DNA from: Artocarpus heterophyllus
Lineage: Eukaryota; Streptophyta; Magnoliopsida; Rosales; Moraceae
Assembly (NCBI GenBank): GCA_025403435.1
Contig: CM046348.1
Location: forward strand, 31,526,147-31,590,146
Reading direction: 5' to 3'
Length of the DNA: 64,000 nucleotides
How positions within the stretch are numbered: position 1 is the first letter of the stretch; each line of letters opens with the position of its first letter. Both the position numbers and the translations under genes were made by a program. Positions 10,564 to 23,800 of the stretch are shown here, one piece after another. The notes under the pieces were generated by a model. It was not told where the DNA came from, made no database searches, and saw only the letters and a list, made by a program, of their open reading frames with translations.

Positions 10564-12479
10564 TGCTAGAAAACAGTACGCAATAGAATTTTAAAAATTT
10601 TAAATCAAAGTATTTTCTAAAACACAAGTTTGACATGCTAAATATATAAATTAATGACAGATCTAACTAACCTCTCTTATATATTGAAAAGCATCAGCAA
10701 TCTGTGAAGAGAAGAACGTTCCAAAAGAGCCTCAATCAACTGGCTTTTGTTACTATTCTCTATCCACGATCGGAGTGCAGATGGTCGCATGTCGTACAGC
10801 TTTTCCCTCGATGACTCTCCTTTCAACCACTTAAGAAAACCTAGAGCTAAGGTTCTTGATGTTAAATAATAGCTCTCATGAAGTTTTAGAGTATCTCTCA
10901 CTAGAGTACTCACTCTATGCTTTTCAAATGATTTGAATAACAAATAAAACTCACCCTATTTATAGTGGTCAAATTTAGGCCTCAAAATTCGAGTTTAGAT
11001 CAACTTCTGATGAAAAACATGTCAAAAACAGTGTATACTAATTATCGCATGTTCGACAAATCGATCTAGAAAGATCAGCCTGCTGAACTTGCTCTATTGG
11101 CCTACTGAAGTTTCCCTCCGGCCTGCCGATCGTGCGATAATCTAGAATCCTTAGAATATCTTATTTTTACTGAGGAATCTTAGATATGGCCTCAGTTTTA
11201 ATTCAAACAACCTAATAGAGAAGTTATTTGATTAAAATAGTCATATACAGATAATCCCATAGTAAATAAATTATTATCCAAATAATCCAACATGTTTATC
11301 TTGAATTAATTTACAAAACTAATTCAACCGATAAACTAACATAAATTATTAAATCTAGTATTATTAAATTTTAACCAATCTAATAATTTAACATAAGCCA
11401 CCAATATGTAGGAAAAATGTGTCATATCGTTACGGGATTTATTATGAGCTAGCAAAGATGACCTAATGGATATATATAAATCAAGCTCCTGAATTATAAA
11501 ATACATTATCCCAGATATATATTTTATAATTATCAACTCTAACGCTACTCTACTAAAAGTTTAGAGCTGCACTCTAAAACTATATAAAATTACAAAGCTC
11601 CAAAAACCTAACTGTCCATGATATATTATAATGTGTCATATCCTCATAGGACAATCATAATCAATTAAAGGATAGATGTTGTTTTACCTTCCCAATTATT
11701 TTATCTTACGTTCGATTATCATACCATTGGAATACTTACTATCCATAGATTGTATACCATTCGGTTGCACCTATGTATCCAAATGGATGAGCGCTTCAGT
11801 CTTTCAATTACAGAATAACGCATATAAGAGAATATCATTAACTACAAAAAGAGTTAGGGATTCCATATCTATGAATAAAAAGTCTACATGAATCAAGAGT
11901 CATGCCCCCAACGTACTGGTATGCATACCATCATTAAATTGGGATTCACCCTTTGGTACATCAAAAGACATAAGTCAAGAGTATAGGCTCATTAATCATT
12001 TCAAGATTAAGGCACAACACATATGATTGTCTAAAGTGAATTGATTTAAACAAACAAAATTATTAACCAAATCAATTTAACTTTTTTCCAAAACATCGTT
12101 ACTTATGACAATACACCAATGTGTCTGCTCGCGGACTCCTACTCTGATGACTAAGACAAGTCATCTCTCATTAGGGATGTAGACAACATAACAATCTTGG
12201 CATGAATAAAGCTCCAACTTTATTCCCTCAATTGTAGATCTTTGATTTAGACTATCACCTTTAAGATTCATGTCTTTTGCATAATCTGTCCATCATATGC
12301 ATGATTCTTAAAGGTTTAGGTTGATAGTCTTAGACTTTTATTTGCTTATCATACATTCAATAGAAATAAACACAAAGAGGACAACATTTGGTATATGAAT
12401 GATAAATAAACTTTTTATTGATAAAATGTCTCCAAAAACTTATTACAACATTTTACTCCATAGGGTACTATGTCTAACA
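10564..12479 (-). repeat. 3' LTR of the copia element
   Basis: On the minus strand the LTR starts TGTTAGACATAG next to a purine tract and ends near TTTTCTAGCACCA. A promoter-like CTATAAATAGGG (10954-10965) is followed by sequence of transcribed-region type. The first 360 bp match 33243-33602. The minus-strand frame at 10677-10943 lies in the transcribed part and has no recognisable product. It carries a small cluster of TCGGCCTGCCGA-like motifs (11074-11130). The lower edge is approximate. Confidence 0.6.
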
Positions 12480-12491
12480 ATCTCCCACTTG
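12480..12491 (-). other. Polypurine tract of the copia element
   Basis: The minus strand reads CAAGTGGGAGAT directly before the LTR start TGTTAGAC. This is the usual plus-strand priming site of a copia element and fixes the orientation. Confidence 0.75.
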
Positions 12492-12493
12492 TA

Positions 12494-13503
12494 TTAAGTG
12501 AGTAAATATGACATATCTCGCATCGCCATAGCCTGTACATGCTTCTCAAAAACTCTAGTGGTTAGTGTTTTCATGAAAGGATCAGCTATATTGTCCTCAG
12601 ATACGATATTGCATATTGAAACATGGCTAGTCTTAACAAAGTCCTTTGTCACATGATATTTTCGATGAATATGCTTACTCTTCTCGCAAAATATTGGTTC
12701 TTTAGCATTAGCTTTCGCTGTAGTGTTATCACTATACAGCGATACCATCTTATCCATACCAAGAGCTACCTCAAGATTCTCAAGGAACTTGCGGAGCCAT
12801 ACTAATTCTTTCGAAGCATCACTAGCTGCCACATACTTGGCCTCCATCATTGAATCTGAATTGCAATCTTGCTTGACACTTCTCTAGAAAATGGCTTCTC
12901 CTCCCAGAGTAAACATTGAACTAGAAGTCAATTTTTTTGAATCCAAACAGGATTGAAAATTCGAATCAGTGTATCCTAAAGGTGTTAGATCCTCACCCGA
13001 ATACACTAGCATATAACCTCTAGTCCTTCTCGAATACTTGAAAATATGCATGACACAACCCAATTGTTTCGTCCTGGATTCAACTGGAATCGAGCTACTA
13101 TCCCGACCACATAACAAATGTCCGGTCGTGTACAAGGCCTTGCATTCATGAAACTACCCACTGCTGAAGCATAAGGTACCTTCTTCACATATTTTCTATC
13201 AGACTTTGGAGAGTTTTTCTTAGAAAGAGTAATTCCAGATCGAGATGGTTGCCCATCTTTCTTAGAATTCTGCATTGCATACTTCTTGAGAACTTTATTT
13301 ATGTATGCCACTTGGGATAAAGCTATCATTTTGTTCTTCCTATCTCGAAAGATTGGGATACCCAAAACATAATTAGCTTTACCCTAAGTCCTTTATGTCA
13401 AACTGTTTGGTCAACCATAATTTGACCAATGACAATGCCCCAATGTCGTTGCCAATTAACAGAATGTCTCTACATAGAGTAGTAAAAAAACTACATTCCC
13501 ATT
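12494..13503 (-). pseudogene. Copia polyprotein, C-terminal half of reverse transcriptase and RNase H
   Basis: Visible blocks in order on the minus strand: LLLYVDDILLIGND-like catalytic region of reverse transcriptase (about 13500-13440, with a 1-nt deletion), WLTKQFDIKDLG, YVLGIPIFRDRK, then RNase H motifs EAKYVAASDASKELVWLRKF, YSDNTTAKANAKEP, KHIHRKYHV and NIADPFMKTL, ending in a stop at 12494. At least three frame changes are needed to read it. It joins in sense to the fragment at 29803-32536. The copia RNase H lies at the end of the polyprotein, as here. Confidence 0.88.
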
Positions 13504-15654
13504 TGGTAATGCCCCAAAATGTGTTTCTTCTTAAAGGGCGGACGTTTGTAGTATAAAAAAGTTGTCGTATCTACAGGGAGGTGAAAATTTGTAACTCGAA
13601 AGATTGTTAAATATAAACGTTCAAAAAGGCAAGCGGTATTTCAAAACAAAGTTAAAAGTAAAATAAATATTTTTGTGATTTTTTTAATTCACAATTAAAA
13701 GCATAAAATTAAAACGGTGAAGCTTTAGGAATCTTTTGTATGTTTTGCAATTGGTATGAAATTTTAACTCTATTTAATTAATTATCTAAGGCATTTGATT
13801 TATTATATATTTTCTTGTTAATTGCAAGCACTTTTACTATGTTTATAAGTCAACCTAGAGCGACAATATAGCAAGCCATAATGCAGTAAGGGCCTTCTTA
13901 TAAAGTAGCAAAATAATCATCTCTCACTAATGATTAGGTGCACTAATTATGAAAATTATAACCGCTATCACTATAATTATTATTAACATAATTTTAAGAT
14001 AGAAAAGATAATAACAAATCAAATTATTATATTTTTATGGAATAAATTATTACATTAATTCCAGCAGCACCTCGACTTATTAAATAGTTTAAGAATACAT
14101 TATGTCATACTCTGTCTACAATAAATCAAGAATAACTAAGCATTTACTGTGCCAGTCCTATGTCTATAATGCAGTAGAAACTCAACTTAAAAAACCAGCA
14201 TGACTTTAGTATTGTTAATATTAACTATGCAATGCAATTAAATTACATAAAAAAAGCATGACTGAGTTTATGTAAAAATTGACAGCATAACAACATTAAC
14301 AATAATTATTAAAAAGATAAAAATATAATTTATTCCACAAAATATAAGCATTACAACACAGTTATGAGATAAAATCCATACCAAAGTACTATGCATTCAA
14401 GATCATCTCTCTGCCTCACCAGACTCTCTACACTAATTTAGACATTGTTTTATTATTTTTATCTAAGAGAATACTACTGAACAGAAGGTTCAACAGAAAG
14501 AAGAGAAGGAGGAAGAAGGAAAGGGGCCAACTGGCCCGAAAGTGTGCAAAACCGAGGCAAGGAGCCTCGGTATTTATAGTGTTCCAAATTATACTGTTTA
14601 TGAATTTTTTATTGTATTTACTATGGAAATCTTGACAAACGGATCAAGTTGATTTTTGGCTTTTTTCTCTAATGCCAAGATTCGTTGCTGAGTATGTGAA
14701 TTTGAGTTTCTGATTCACTATGGCGCGGCAGATGGCTGGATGGAAATGGACACAATCTCAGGCGTTGAAACAACAATCCAACGATTAGAATATGCAGGCT
14801 GAATTGGGCCCAGGTAGGGGTCAATGGGACCGAGAGAGACATCCATTCGATCAGTCTTCCTACTCCAATCTAACGATCGAAGAAATGAGAGCATGTGTAG
14901 CCACCCACATTGAATCTGACTGCTCTAATCACATAGTGGGGCCCGCAGATGACATTTCCTGATGCACCTGATGACGTCGCCATAGCTGGCATCAGGTTGG
15001 ACAATCTGGATCATTTGAACAACGTATCCAACAGTCTAAATAACACCATGTGTCCCTTTCAATTAAAATTCGAACGTTGTTAATCTTCTTGATGCATTTG
15101 ATGTCTAATTTTGTCTGTTTTGGTGCCGTTTTACTCCTTTTTTCTCTAGATTTCAAATCTAAAATTCACAAACACACTAAAATTAATTATTTTAGAAGCA
15201 TAGTATTTACAAAAATATTAAAATATTTATTTAACAATAAAACACACAAAAATAGTTAAAAACTTCTAAAATTAACAAACCTTAACAGATAGGCTATTTA
15301 AGACTTAAGTTTATTTTTAGAAATTGCTAGAAACATAATAGAATATTTTTACAAACTCAACACTCATTTACAAATCTTTTAAGACTTAAAATAAAATCAT
15401 ACAACAATATTTTTATGGTTTTGATTATTTACAAACTAAATACATATTTATCACACCGAAGCGATTCTATAAATTACAAAAAATATTATTAAACATAAAA
15501 ACACACTAAAAATACATTTTTAAACACATGTTCACATTAAGACACAAAAATACCTCTAAACACAAAAATGCTATTAATTAGAGGATTTAATGAGAAATAA
15601 AGGCATAAATAAATGTTTAAGCCTTAGAAAATGTACACTTTGACAGTCTCATCA
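13504..15654 (-). repeat. 3' LTR of Tat-type Ty3/gypsy element 1 (about 2.15 kb)
   Basis: On the minus strand the LTR starts TGATGAGACTGTC after a purine tract and ends ...GGGGCATTACCA. Its outer end (13504-14112) matches 29199-29802, and the whole aligns with the LTR pieces at 56351-58514 and 61521-62057. It lies directly against copia reverse transcriptase at 13503. It is AT-rich, with a moderately GC-rich patch at 14700-15050. No coding capacity. Confidence 0.75.
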
Positions 15655-15670
15655 CACCCCCTAACCAGCT
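15655..15670 (-). other. Polypurine tract of Tat-type element 1
   Basis: The minus strand reads GCTGGTTAGGGGGTG just before the LTR start. It is preceded by TTGCTAGGGACTAGC, a phrase I associate with the 3' end of Tat-type plant elements. Confidence 0.7.
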
Positions 15671-17900
15671 TATTGCTAGTCCCTAGCAATTAAAGCGATA
15701 AAATTTTGAAATGATTTACTGAATGTACATATAATGAAAACCATTTAACTATAATTTGACTAATCTAACTAGATAGTCTAGCAAAACAAAAATTTTATTT
15801 GAACAATTTATATGCTATTTAACAAAATGTAAATAAGCCGAACTTAGTGCAAAAGGAGATAATGAATAAATGTGAAGTTTCATCCAAAACTATAAATACA
15901 ATTGTTATAATATTTTGCTTCAAATCACTCCTACATGACAGCAACACCTTGAATTTATTTATGAGAACAATTAAAGAGCATAAACATAATATAGAAATAT
16001 TTACAAACTTTATAATTGTGGATAGTGCAATGTTTGGTTCCTTTAAGCTTTCACCATAACCCATTGAACAAGCTTTGGGTTAGTAACTCTTAGACCAATT
16101 AGCCTAAGGTACTAGGTGTTGAAGCACCCTTTAGAACTTACTTACTCGAGTTAAAGAGGCTACGAAACCAAACTTATCTAACTTCATTCATAATTATACA
16201 CTTTATTTATAATTCTTTTATTACTTTTTTTATTGTTCTTCTTTTTTTTTCTTCTTTTTTTATATTTTTATTAATTAGTTAATCAATTTTGAAAATGTTA
16301 CTGCCTTTAATTGTTCATCTTCACAAAATAACAAAACTCAAATATCATAGCTTTAACTTACTACCATAATTAAACATTATAGTGCGTGTGTAAAAATAAT
16401 GGCTTACAAACACTTTAAAACATAAACACATAAAAATATTAAATAAAACTAAAGTTTCAAAAGTCCATAAAATTAGATAATTCAAAAAATAGAAAAATGA
16501 TATTACATTAATATGAAATTCAAAAATCAAAACAAAATAATAACACATTAATTACTAAGAAACTAATATTTACAAAACATTTTTCATTTATTACTTTTAA
16601 TTTTATGACTCACAAAAAAAAAAAAACACAAAAATCTAGAGCAAAAATTAAAAAAATTAGGCAAAATCGAAAAATTTTGGCACAGCACAACTTTGAAGTA
16701 CAACTTTTTCCCCTCAACCTAAAATGTACATTGTTCTCAATGTATAAAAAGAATAGTGAGAGTAATAAAAATATTACCTGAATCAGCACAGCTGCAGAGA
16801 TGATCTATAGCCAACTTAACAAACTAAACTAAAAACTAACAAAACACACAACAATATAATACAAACTGGGTCTTTTTAAGTCAGATTCCCTAGAATTTAT
16901 TTTTTTTGTTTTTGAAAATTAAATCACTTTTTTTATTGAGAATTTATTTGAAAATCCAAACAAATTGCATTTACAAAATCAAATTCATTAGAATGCGTCT
17001 TGAGAGAAAATAGTTTAACTCCTTAACTCAGCCATTTTGAACAAATTTAATTAATAGCCTTCATTTCAAATTTTTAAAATAAATTTCCACATTTTTTTAT
17101 TTTTAAAAGATAATCAAAATATCACACAACACGCAAAATATCTTACAAAATATATTACAAAGAAAGGAAGGTAAAGATATTACTTAGAAAGTGTTTTCCC
17201 ATCGCTTGATATTTTGAAATCAAGCAAATCTTTCTTTCAACTCCTCTCTTGGTGGACAGTCGTCAAAGAGTGGCATTCCTCCCATAGTAAGTGTCAAAAG
17301 ACACCACATATGGGTCTTGTGTAAACATGCCTTCAAGATTGGCAAAATATGAAACATTTAAACTCATAAAACTTAGACTCATTTTATGTTCTTGGTAGGT
17401 CCTTAAGGACGATACTAGAGGCGGTGGATGAGGTGGTGGCCATATAGGGTCTTGGTAAGAATGGTCTTTGGTAATCTCCTGTGGCAACTGAGGTTGAGAA
17501 CCTAGGACTAAGGGTAATAATTGTTCCTATTCTACAACTAAGTCTTCTTTCTCTTCCTTGCATTCCACTCCTAATGGTTGCTTCTCAAAATAGGTGGGTC
17601 TAAATATTCTTCTTCAATGACTGGATCAATTATTTCTTCCTTACCTAAAGAATCTTCTTCAAATAACTCAGGAGCATATTCAAGCCTATCTAGTTCTATT
17701 TTCCATATATACCTCTAAAGTTTCTTCCAATGTTTCTAACGTCTCTTTTAGATTCACCCTATTTAGGTCACTATATGTCGCTTGCAATTTAAAATTTGAC
17801 TCCAAAATTTTGGGTTGAGTTTCAAGCCAAGGTTATGAAAAATTTGAATTGTTCTCCCAAATTAAATTGTTCCTAGAGCTATTCAATCTCCAATAATCAT
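15671..17900 (-). mobile_element. Internal region of Tat-type element 1 (3' part)
   Basis: This AT-rich region lacks protease, reverse transcriptase, RNase H and integrase. Only short frames exist, the longest near 15819-16064 and 17263-17487. The part from about 17080 to 17895 aligns with 54870-55580 of the second Tat-type element and belongs to its gag-like region. It continues, across the inserted Tekay element, at 28419. The element therefore looks non-autonomous, relying on enzymes supplied in trans. Confidence 0.6.
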
Positions 17901-20707
17901 TGTAACACCCGTATTTTTAACGGGCATGATTTTGTAAAATTTAATGAATAAAATGTGACTATTTAAAATTACTAAGTTGTTTACGATCATTAAAAAAAAA
18001 AATACCACTTTAGTATTTTCTTACCAAGTCTTCCTAAGAAACATTCAAAATTTACCAACACTTCTACCAATCTTGTCTCCCTAAATTATTGCTCAATTAT
18101 ATAGCCTTCTTCTTATTTTGCTAAAGGTATCCGAAGGGGACATTGAATTATTTTCCCTCAATTCATAAAAGACATGGAGATATTTTCTCAACCACCTCTT
18201 TAATTATTTCCTTATCTTCTTCTATAATTCACTCCAATTGTCCCCTCAATTATGTTAGCATGATTTGCTAAAAATCTTCATGGGAGACAAGATGATATTT
18301 TCCTTTAAGACTCTTTTGTTTCTTCTTACAACTTTCCCCCGTAAACATCCCATTCCTCTTAAGCATTTTGATATCTTTTTATTTAACTATCACCACCTTC
18401 TTCTCTAGTTCTCATTCTCTCCCTTTCTCACTTCAAATTTCTAACTAAAGACATAGAGCACAAAGCTCTCTTTGTGGCCAAGACAATTATAATTCCCAAC
18501 CATGATCGAGGCGGTTTTAGAGTTAATTCAAGCTTGATTGTTAACCCAAACTTTGGTGCTTTTCAAAGAAGTTTTGAGGTAGGTTTTCTTTAATCTAAAC
18601 TTAGTTTTTAGTATGTATTTTCTCCATGTTTAATGCATAATTTTCGTGTTCAAAATTCATGCAAATTTCTAGTTAAGTTAACATGCATCCTTAAACATTT
18701 ATGAACAAAAACTTGAGTCTTGAGTTACAACCCACAACCAACTTTTATTTTGGTTTGATGACAATGTTAGAAACATGTTAGGAATGTTTAAAACCGGTTT
18801 CCATAACTTTAAGATTGATGTTCTAATGTTTTGAGCTTAAAGAGCAAATTTAAGCATGTTTTCATCATTATTTACAAGAAAGGCTAGAGATATAATTTGA
18901 TAATGATTTTGGTATAAAACTCATGAGAATATGTTTATTCTGATTATATAATGCATGTTGCATATTTTGGAATGGTTTTGAGATTTTAAACAAGGATAAT
19001 ATGCTTTAAGTTAAAGAAAAATTTGACATCCCATAAACTTTATAATACCTCTATGGGCAGTGGCTATTTCTTAAAATTCTGGAGTTAAATGAAAATGAAT
19101 TTTGTAAATTGGTTTGCATATTTAAAAAGTAGACATCCTAAGCTTTCCAATGAGCTATCATGACCCTAAATCGGAGTTGTATTTTAATTTCTATGAATTT
19201 TTCAATTTTCGGATTAGAAACTAGTAAACCTGCCAGTGGTAATAAACCACCCGTCTATCTTAAGTAAACCACCTGTTAACCCGTGTGTTAATTGTAGATA
19301 GTGAATCCGCCTTTTTACAAAAGTATACCACCAAGTTGCCATGGTATACTAGCTGTTAACTTGAACCAAAAACCCAATTTTGCTCACCTTCTAGTCTCTT
19401 AATGTCTTACAACCTTTCCAATACTACCCTAAATGATTTATGAATTCTTATTAGAGACTAAAACATAAAAATTGCTTGTATGTATTTTATATTGCGTTTA
19501 AGATAAAAATTGTTTACTTGGTATTTAAAGAACAATTGCATAAAAATACTTTAATGGCACTAGTAGACGGGTTTACAAATAATTCACTTATGAATGTGAT
19601 TATACGTTGTGCTTTAGTTTTAATTGTCCTTATGCATGCCTTAGGGTCAAGGATGTGTGGAGCTAACGTTGATTAATTCCGAGAATAAAAGTTTGTTGTT
19701 AAGCTTTGAAGGTAGGGATTCTATTACTCATCTTTTGTGAGGTTTTGGTAAATTAAATTTGATTGTTTTATATTGTAAAATATGTATATTGTATAGCGAT
19801 AAATATAATGATTTGACATATGTTATAAATTGAGAAGCATGGTTAGGAAATTGACTCTATAAATATAAATTGAATACAAAGGAATAGTGAGATGTAAAAA
19901 GGGCGACGGTTACGTCCTTGGGCACGAATACCCTAAAAGGAAAAATAGGGGGAAGGTGATGACGCTTCCTTGGGTTGAAAGTCCCAGAACACACTGTACA
20001 GGAATCGATTTGGTGAGGACTCGGGGCTTGATGTCCCCTTACCGGAACACCCTTGAAATGTTTATAGGGTGATCAAGTACGCCCATTTGGGTTTCGATGA
20101 GTTGAGTGATACTCAATTTAACATGGATACCTAGGAACAATGATGATTGGTAATATTTGTATAAATGTGTAATTATGACACTTGGTAATGATTAACTACG
20201 GTATCCATAAGATGTGATCATAATAAACCTCATAATCTGGAATATGATGTAACCTATTAACCATGCAGTTTTTAATGTGGTAATGGATAAACCATAAGGT
20301 GAGTCATGATTTCCCTACTGGGCATGTCGATGCTCATCCCTATCATATCTTCATATCTCAGGTGGAACTCAGTGCAACATATTTGAAGAGGAATAAGCGA
20401 AAACAATCTTGCTGTTTTCGTGTTAGAAGACCCTGTTTAATTACAACTTATCTACAACATGTAAGAGTTGTATTATTTTTTTTTATGGCTGTGTTAAGTT
20501 ATTTGGGAATTGTACTATGGTGATGATGACTGTAATTATATATATTTGGTGCTACACTAAAAACTGTGGTTTGTATTTAAAACGTTTATTTTTATTTTTC
20601 TTGTTGTTTAAAGACCCATGGGCATTGTTTAATTGATTTAAATAATATAAAATTTAAAATTATTTTTATTTATTTAAAACTGTTAACCCCCACATAGGGG
20701 TGTTACA
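17901..20707 (+). repeat. 5' LTR of the Tekay-type element
   Basis: It starts TGTAACACCCG and ends GGGGTGTTACA, so the ends are an inverted repeat of about 9 bp. A pyrimidine-rich stretch (18390-18440) is followed by a leader-like region with a strong splice-donor match GAG|GTAGGT (GT at 18579). A cluster of CCACC-containing repeats lies at 19240-19370. The small open frames inside are repeated unchanged in the other LTR and look non-coding. Confidence 0.95.
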
Positions 20708-20714
20708 GAATTTT

Positions 20715-20726
20715 TGGTATCAGAGC
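20715..20726 (+). other. Primer-binding site (initiator tRNA-Met type)
   Basis: TGGTATCAGAGC lies 7 nt after the LTR end. It is complementary to the 3' end of plant initiator methionine tRNA and is standard for this lineage. Confidence 0.92.
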
Positions 20727-20858
20727 CTAGGTTCGATTAACCTAGGGGGTATAGCACCACCTTAAAAATTAATCTTTGGGAATGGTTTTAAAGTTAGGTG
20801 TTAATGTCATCATCATTTGGTACTGATCCTAGTTAAATTTTCGCAGCCAGTAGAAACT

Positions 20859-23800
20859 ATGCCACCAAGACGTCAAATGCAATCGTCTGAGCTGTCACAA
20901 CCGGTTGAACATGCTCAAGAAGTTGAGCAACCGGAACCGATGGAACAAGCTCAAGAAGATGAGCAACTACAACATGCAACACAATCCCCGCCAGCTGCAC
21001 CAGAAGTAAATAATTTAGGACAAATTCTTCAAGCATTACAAAATGTGCAAAGACCTATGGAGGTTCGTGATCCCGAACAACGACATCTAACTCTGTTGAA
21101 GGAGTTTATGAAGCAGAAACCACCCACATTTAGTGGAGAACCTAACCCGGTCATAGCAGAACAATGGCTAAAGGCAGTCAAAAAGAAGTTGGACACCTTG
21201 AGGATTCCACGGGAGTATTGGGTTAGCTTTTCAACATATATATTTGAGGGTAAAGCCGAAGAATGGTGGGATCTTCAGAAAGACGACTATGACGTGCCGA
21301 ATCTTACATGGGAGCAGTTCGAAACCATTTTTCGCAACACCTATATTCCTCAGAGCCATAGGCAAGCAATGATGCGAGAATTTGAAAACCTGGTGCAGGG
21401 AGATACAACAGTTGCTGAATACCATGCTCGATTTATAGAATTGTCTCGCTACAATCCCGGGGCTGTATCGGATCCAATGGCGAGATGCGAAAAATTTAGA
21501 AATAACCTGAGGCCGAAAATCAGACAAATGATAGCTGCTGTTCCATCAACAGATTTTCTTGATCTTGTAGCTGCGGCACAGCGGGCAGAGACAGAACTAA
21601 ATAACTCCTATGGAGAGTATAAGGGTTCTGGTGGGCGTCAAAGGAAAATAAGTAAGAAAGAGAAGTCACAAGGGCAAGTCATTCAGCATAGTGGAGTGAC
21701 TATTGGTGGTGGATCTTCTGGTAGTGGTCGTTTCCAACCGTATGCTTGTCATAACTGTGGACAAGTGGGACATCTGAGGAGAAATTGCCCTAACCACCCT
21801 ACACAATCATCCTTTGCACCAAGGCCACAAGGAAGTCATTTTGGCTCCACTGTTTGGGGAGGGAGTCAAAATCGTGGAGCGCCTCAGCAAAACACTCCAG
21901 CTTCCCAAGTCTCAGTAACTCAACCTCGAGGGTTCCAGCCTCAGTACAACTATCAACAGCGGCCACAGGGTTCCAATTTTTATGCTAATCAGAACTTCCA
22001 ACCGACTCCACAAGGCTCAATGAATCAAAGGCCATATTTTTCTGGGAGAAATAATAATAAGGCTAGTAGTAGCCAAGGAAACCGAGGAAAAAGTGATAAA
22101 GGAAAAGCACCAGCACAAGATTATGCAATTACGGCTACAGCTGGACAAGCAAAACAGGCTGATCACTCAGTTGTAGACGGTATGATTCACGTGTCTCATT
22201 CTTGGGCTCATGTATTATTTGACACTGGTGCCACTCATTCATTTATATCTATGTTATTTGCTTCCGTACTACCATTAGAAACTGAGACATGTAGTTCATC
22301 ATTAACCCTTAGTACACCAATGGGCGGGATAGCTGAAGTATCCATAATTTGTAAATCAGTGTGTATTGTTATAGGAGAACATAAACTATCGGCTGACCTA
22401 TATGTAATAACTATGACAGAGTTTGATGTAATCTTAGGAATGGATTGGCTAACTAAATACCAGGCAATAGTAGATTGTCATAGGAAACGTGTCTCTTTAT
22501 TCACCAAGAATGGACAAGTCGTCGAATTTCAGGCAAAAACAGGAACAGTGACACCAGCCCCGGTGCTAAAGGCTTGTATTGGAGGACGAAGGAATTTCAC
22601 CAATCTTGGGACGATCTTTGCTTCAGATGGAGAACTAAAGAAGAGTGACCTATCCTCTCACACTCCTGTGGTGGATGAATTTTCAGATGTTTTTCCAGAT
22701 GAATTGCCCGGACTTCCGCCTGATAGAGAAATTGAGTTTGTCATCGACTTAACTCAAGGAGCAGCGCCTGTTTCTATTGCCCCGTATCGAATGGCACCTG
22801 CTGAGAAAGTGGAATTGAGGAAGCAGTTGGACGAATTACTGGAAAAAGGATTTATTCGACCAAGTACATCACCTTGGGGAGCTCCAGTACTTTTTGTGAA
22901 GAAACATGACGGATCGTTGAGGCTCTGTGTCGATTATCGCCAGCTTAATCGATTGACTATCAAGAACAAGTACCCTCTACCCCGAATTGATGAGTTGTTC
23001 GATCAGTTAGGAGGATCTTGCTATTTCTCAAAGATTGACTTACGATCCGGATATCACCAACTGAAGATAAGAGAAGAGGACATTCCAAAGACAGCTTTTC
23101 GGACTCGCTACGGTCATTTTGAGTTTCTTGTCATGCCTTTCGGGTTGACTAATGCACCAGCGGCTTTCATGGACTTGATGAACCGTGTCTTTCGATCGTA
23201 CTTAGATCAATTTATCATTGTCTTCATAGATGATATCTTGATCTATTCTAAAAACGAAGAAGAACATGCTGAGCATTTGAGGATCGCTCTACAAACGTTG
23301 AGAGAACATGGTCTTTATGCAAAAAGAGAAAAATGTGATTTCTGGATGACGAAGGTCAAGTTCCTTGGACACGTTGTCTCTGAAGAAGGCATCTCAGTGG
23401 ACCCCTCCAAAATTGAAGCAGTGCTAAATTGGGAACGACCAAAGAACGTGTCAGAGATTCGAAGTTTCCTCGGACTAGCTGGATACTATCGACGCTTCGT
23501 AGAGAATTTTTCAAAGATTGCTTCTCCATTAACAAAACTCACAAGGAAGAATGTCAAGTTCGTGTGGGATGATAAATGTGAAGAAGCATTTGAGGAACTG
23601 AAGCAAAGACTCACTAGTGCACCTGTGCTAATCATACCTAACAACGAGGAGCCTTACACAGTATACACTGATGCCTCAGGAAACGGTTTGGGTTGTGTGT
23701 TAATGCAGCATGGATGAGTAGTTGCCTACGCCTCACGCCAATTGAAACCCCATGAGAGGAACTACCCCACACATGATCTTGAGTTAGCTGCTGTGGTTTT

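Noticed and set aside
20299..20523. Small open frames repeated in both Tekay LTRs (also 28010-28234 and 19476-19676/27187-27387)
   Set aside because: They are preserved only because the LTRs are nearly identical; the sequences have no domain or codon-use signal and lie in non-coding LTR.
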